DNA of 64,000 nt from Fratercula arctica. Its lineage: Eukaryota > Chordata > Aves > Charadriiformes > Alcidae. The stretch's first letter is position 1. Each line of letters begins with the position of its first letter. The notes under the pieces were generated by a model. The model worked only from the letters and a program-made list of their open reading frames with translations, was not told where the DNA came from and did not search any database. The stretch covers positions 4,685,459 through 4,749,458 of the forward strand of contig CANTUZ010000020.1 in assembly GCA_947846985.1 (NCBI GenBank), written 5' to 3'. The position numbers and the translations under genes were made by a program. This document shows, one piece after another, positions 59,930-64,000 of this stretch.

Positions 59930-60604
59930 AAAGAAACTCTTTCAAAAACCATGTGGAAAATGTCTACTATTTTCCGTATCGCTTTAGCCAAGGTGGAACA
60001 CGCTCTGCATTTCTATATTGTCTCCTGTCCCGGGGGAAGTCAGGGGATGCTTTGGCTGAGCGTTGCTGAGCACCAGCCGCCCCGGTGCTCCCTCCGCTGC
60101 CCCTGCCAGGGGAGATCTCGGGTGCTGCTCAGTGGGACCATTTCTCCTCTTCTCGAGTAATGTCAGGGGGAAAAGCATTTAAGTATTTTACTAGAAAACC
60201 AAAGGCGGATAGGTTTCAGTTCAAACTTTGGCATGCAGAACTCAAGAAAATTGCTGATTCAGCCCTCTGTTCCAAATCCCTTCTCATTACCCCTTGTTTT
60301 CTGTCAGCCACAGCATTTTAATGGCTTTTACAAAGATATTTTGCATTTAACACATGCAGCAGTTCACCTCCGTGATGCAGAGCTCGGCTGGGTGAATTTG
60401 AGAGACAGTGGAGTAGTTCAATATTGAAGTTCTCCTTGCCTTTGTTTTCTGCTTGTCTTTAAACTCCATTATTTATCTAGCGAAGTTTGCCCCTGCTTCC
60501 AGTCCTTGTCAGCAAGCGGAGATTTGTATTTGGAAGGGTTTGTGGCATACGGGTTTCAGATCTCCCAGCCTGTGGGATGCTGGAAATGATAATTCTTTGC
60601 CAAG
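59842..60604. other. non-genic DNA with an A30 tract
   Basis: I see no gene. A run of 30 A at 59898-59927 lies 56 bases past the LTR. The remainder is unique DNA. Confidence 0.6.
59898..59927 (+). repeat. poly-A tract (A30)
   Basis: The longest A run in the window, followed by GGAAAGAAA. It is not preceded by any recognisable retroposon, and the nearby LTR is not expected to carry such a tail. Confidence 0.95.
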
Positions 60605-60666
60605 AAAGGTTGGAACAGATGATCCTTGATGTCTCTTCCAACCTGGTATTCTACGATTCTGTGATA
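60605..60666 (+). mobile_element. CR1 3' terminal fragment
   Basis: AAGGTTGGAACAGATGATCC, then TTGATGTCTCTTCCAACC and TGGTATTCTACGATTCTGTG match the last 60 bases of one CR1 subfamily, including the terminal ATTCTRTG repeat. It was inserted separately from the copy 125 bases downstream, which has its own tail. Confidence 0.85.
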
Positions 60667-60790
60667 AAGGTCCTTAGCTCACGCGCCCCTGGCTCAAACT
60701 GGCCTCCCAGCTAAATGCCGCTTGTGTTCTCAGGGTTGACCTTGCACAGCTGGAGATCACAAAGCGATGGTTAGTCCTGCAGCTGGTTTA

Positions 60791-61260
60791 TGGACCTGTT
60801 GGAGCGGGGCCAGAGGAGGCCCCGGAGATGCTGGGAGGGCTGGAGCCCCTCTGCTGTGGGGACAGGCTGAGAGAGCTGGGGGGGTTCAGCCTGGAGAAGA
60901 GAAGGCTCCGGGGAGACCTTCCAGCCCCTGCCAGGCCCTAAAGGGGCTCCAGGAAAGCTGGGGAGGGGCTCTGGATCAGGGAGGGGAGCCATGGGACGAG
61001 GGGGAAGGGTTTTACACTGCCAGAGGGGAGATTGAGATGAGATCTGGGGAAGAAATTGTTGGCTGTGAGGGGGGTGAGCCCCTGGCCCAGGTTGCCCAGA
61101 GAAGCTGTGGCTGCCCTGTCCCTGGAGGGGTTCAAGGCCAGGTTGGACGGGGCTTGGAGCAACCTGGGCTGGTGGGAGGTGTCCCTGCCCAGGGCAGGGG
61201 GTGGCACTGGGTGGTCTTTAAGGTCCCTTCCAACCCAAACCATTCTGTGATTCTATGATT
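60791..61260 (+). mobile_element. CR1 LINE 3' end, plus strand, well preserved
   Basis: The copy begins within ORF2 at TGGACCTGTTGGAGCGGGGC, continues through the segment encoding the [16 protein letters not shown] block, and ends with CATTCTGTGATTCTATGATT. Much of it is nearly identical to the minus-strand copy at 32369-32866. It differs in a middle segment (about 60945-61030) with small indels and substitutions that break the ORF2 frame. It is 5'-truncated and inactive. Confidence 0.95.
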
Positions 61261-64000
61261 ACTTGTCTATCATTTATTGCTGACACCTACGCTGTTCCTG
61301 TGCCCATCTGCACCTTCTCAGGGCACAAACCAGTTGCTTTTACCTTCTCATTGTTACAGCCGGTGCCAGAAACGCCACCGGCCGGGGTGGGCATCGCACC
61401 GGGTGCTGGTGACGGCAGGTTCGCAGGGCAGCTGGGGAGCAGCGGCACATGGAGGATGTCTCCAGCAGAGCCTCACTGCTTTTGCCTTCAATTTGCCTCT
61501 TTTAAAAGAAATACTAAGTGCCAGCCTGGTCTTTCAATATGCATATATACATCCCTTTTTTCTTTTTTTTATTTTATTTTATTTTTTTAAACACAGTGAA
61601 CATTAATCCCTGTCCCACATCCTGTGCTCAGTCCTGAAGGTTAAAAGCTGGTTTTGTGCCAGCTTCATTATGCAGAAGCCAAATGCTTCTACCAATTAAC
61701 TTATTACTCTTTTGGAGGGGGCTCAAAAGGCAGATGGAGCGACTGTGCCGGCAATGTTAATGACCGTGTTGCAAAGGGTGAGAATTTTATGCAGAGCAAT
61801 GTGAAAACTTGTGAAGGCATTGCTGAGAAATACCAAAGAATGGTGTTTCCCTTCTAATTCTGAGCTCAGGGTAAGAAATATAACGTGTGATTTCACAGCA
61901 TCTGTGCTACTCCAGGCTAAACCCCGCTGTCTGGCGTTAAAGGCTGTCAGTATTTCACCTCTGAGGATGGGCAGCGGGAACGGGGCCACCAAAATGTGGT
62001 GGGAGACACGTAGACCATTAACTTCGGGTCGCCAGCTGCTTCTCTTGAGAAATAAACTGCCTTAAAATGTTGTTGGTGGGGTGTGAGGGAGGAAGGGGGA
62101 GTCAAGGCGCCAAGCTTGGGGGCTTGAGGGGTGCAGGGGATGCAGCCAGAGCCGTGGGGCTGCTTTGATTTTTTACCTGCATTACTAATAAATTCTGTGC
62201 ATCAGCGTCTCCTGGATGATCATCTGTCCCGTAAGATGAAAGCCCCCCCACAGGCCGTTTTCAGGCAATTTGCAGGAGCTGAATGGCTGTAGCAGAGGCT
62301 GAGAGGTCCCCAGCTGGGTTCGAAATGGGCCAACAGGTTGGGGAGTTGTTGGCAGTGACCAGCTGAAAGGCAGGCGGCGCGGGAAGGGTTTTCCTTTGGA
62401 AAACTGGCGGAAAATGTGGATTTGTGTGACTTGGTTTGCCCTTTTTTGGAAAGTCATCACAAGGCACCCTTTATGCCTGCAGAAAATAATCCAGTAAACG
62501 GTAATTTTTTGTGAAGCTATGGCAGGTGGGCAGTCATCGAAAATCAGATTTCCCACACATGAGCTCAATGATATCGTAGTAATGCGACTTGTTAAGGAAG
62601 TCTAGATGAGAGGTGATGATCTTCCTCTGGTTCCCCATGTGTAATTAGGATCTAAGCACACACAGGGCAAGGAAAACCCGTTACACGGCATTTTTGCAAA
62701 AGCAAATCCAGCGCTGCTGAGAGAGGCAGATTCCCAGCTAGCCTTGGTGTTTGCGTTTTTACATAAGGTTTTCCAGAATTGCCCTGTCTTTCTTGGTCCC
62801 CTCCCGTTTCTCCAAGCTGCTCTGCGCTGAAGGCTCACTAAAGGTTGTACATCAGACGGCTCAGGGATGAAATGTCAGATTTGCTGCCGCTTTGCTCCGT
62901 CACCGCTGCCGAAGCGCCTGGGATTTGAAATTAAATGTCAAAAGCATTTTGCAGCACATGGGAGCCAGATGTGCTCCAAGACTCTGGCTGGGAAGAGCAG
63001 AGCAGCTTAATTGCCTCCGTTGACTCTTTTGGGGGAGATTTATCCCTGGATTTGGGCTGATACCCAGCGTAGGGATGTGGTCCTGGGGAGCTGCCTGGTT
63101 TAAGGGGGTGGATGGAGGAGGTGATGGATGGAGAAGGTGGTGGATGGAGGAGGTGGTGGGTGCAGGGGACAGTGTCTGGCAGCCTCCTGCTCACCACCAC
63201 TCGCTGTAAGGTGATACAACAGCTTGAGGGCCCTCGGCCAGGCTCTGGGGAAGAGCCGGTGTCTGTAAATACAGCTCACTTACGGGGATTAATCATCAGC
63301 AGACGTGTTCCTGCCTTGTCGGTGACACCCGTGCGTTTGATCCGGTTACAGAGTTGGGGAGATGGTGTCTGGGGATCTACTCTGGGGGCAGCTGGTGGTT
63401 GATGGGGTCGGGAGCGTTGCTGAAAGCAGCCAAAAGGATTGGGGGAGAGTGTAAAGGAGCAGCAGAGCCTGCGTACCCGGCGAAACACCCGTGGGGCTGC
63501 AGCAGGTGGGTCCCCACGGACCTCAGCATCTCCGTTGGGCACGTCCAGCCCGTGCCCTGTCATGTTCCCGCTGGGAATGTGGCATTTCCAGCCTCTCGGA
63601 AGGTGCATTCCTGTGTGGGCAGGCGGCTGCACAGCCCTGCTTTGTTTCCTGAGCCCTCTGAGGAGGCACAGAAGGACTTGCCCCGTGACGATGCCCATCG
63701 GCTCCTCAGAGCTGGGCGCAGCCCTCGGTGCCATTTCTGCCTCCTGTTCTCAGTGGCAAACCCCTCCTTGCTCCCCTCTTGTCTCCACTCTTCTTCTGGG
63801 CTTACACCACCCCATGAAAATTAAAGCTTTTGTGCTCAAGTCCTTCTTCACCTTTGAATGCTATAATTTCCAGTGGGAAATATTCAGCACTTGAATAATT
63901 GCACCCATTCAGTGTGTCTTGAATGGCACCCATGACTGTGAGCAGGTCTGAAAGAGCCGGGCTCTGTCCCCAGCCTGGCCTCGCTGCCTGCACGGCTTCG
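61261..64000. other. non-genic DNA, probably intronic
   Basis: I recognise no exon. A T/A-rich run lies at 61555-61588, and two short hairpins at 61645-61690. 61640-61990 is AT-richer and CpG-poor and could be conserved regulatory DNA. A 16-base GGTGGTGGATGGAGGA-type repeat runs three times at about 63108-63160. Frames at 63276-63894 occur on both strands and have no recognisable domain. Confidence 0.5.
63108..63160 (+). repeat. GGTGGATGGAGGA minisatellite
   Basis: About three units of a 16-base G-rich repeat, GTGGTGGATGGAGGAG, with single-base changes. It is simple sequence. Confidence 0.8.

Noticed and set aside
1..64000. CRISPR array, bacterial operon, tRNA, rRNA or known microRNA
   Set aside because: No regularly spaced direct repeats, no cloverleaf-like sequence with A and B boxes, and no known microRNA seed hairpin was seen; the repeats show the DNA is vertebrate. 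A covariance-model search was not possible here.

Overview
The window reads as nuclear DNA from a bird. The evidence is its repeats: six 5'-truncated CR1 LINE pieces ending in the avian ATTCTRTG-type tail, two solo LTRs of avian endogenous retroviruses, a few worn MIR-like fragments, very low repeat density overall, and GC-rich unique DNA. The LTR at 59.3 kb resembles a family I know from many neoavian genomes, so a neoavian bird is likely, but the species cannot be named from sequence alone.

I recognise no protein-coding exon. Every long open frame was considered; the only ones with recognisable protein similarity are ends of CR1 ORF2 (on + at 17.8-18.2 kb, on - at 41.2-41.8 kb). The rest look like chance frames in GC-rich DNA or shadows of repeats. 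The single gene-like structure is a CpG island at about 35.3-36.3 kb. It has a GC-rich leader ending in a good splice donor on the + strand (exon end at 35677), so it is probably the promoter and untranslated first exon of a gene whose coding exons lie to the right. On that reading, 35.7-64 kb is mostly a large first intron and 1-35 kb is upstream intergenic DNA. The gene cannot be named.

Layout: 1-17.7 kb is unique DNA with patches rich in homeodomain-type TAATTA motifs and some striking palindromes (1.28-1.32 kb, 6.43-6.48 kb), plus one CR1 scrap at 8.7 kb. At 17.8-18.2 kb there is a CR1 3' end. 19.1-20.0 kb is G-rich then CG-rich. At 21.1-21.3 kb there is an ancient repeat. At 23.35-23.85 kb a minisatellite is followed by a CR1 tail containing a perfect 73-base-period duplication. 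At 30.29-30.68 kb there is a well-preserved solo LTR with a 5-base target duplication. At 32.4-32.9 kb there is a young-looking CR1 on the minus strand, followed by the promoter island. At 41.2-42.0 kb two CR1 pieces lie head to head. MIR-like scraps lie at 46.6 and 53.0 kb, an older LTR at 59.3-59.8 kb, and two more CR1 pieces at 60.6 and 60.8-61.3 kb.

I found no new biological system. The observations most worth a check are the adjacent perfect palindromes at 1283-1323, the CpG-undecayed solo LTR, the unassigned CpG-island promoter, and the near-identical inverted CR1 pair on either side of it.
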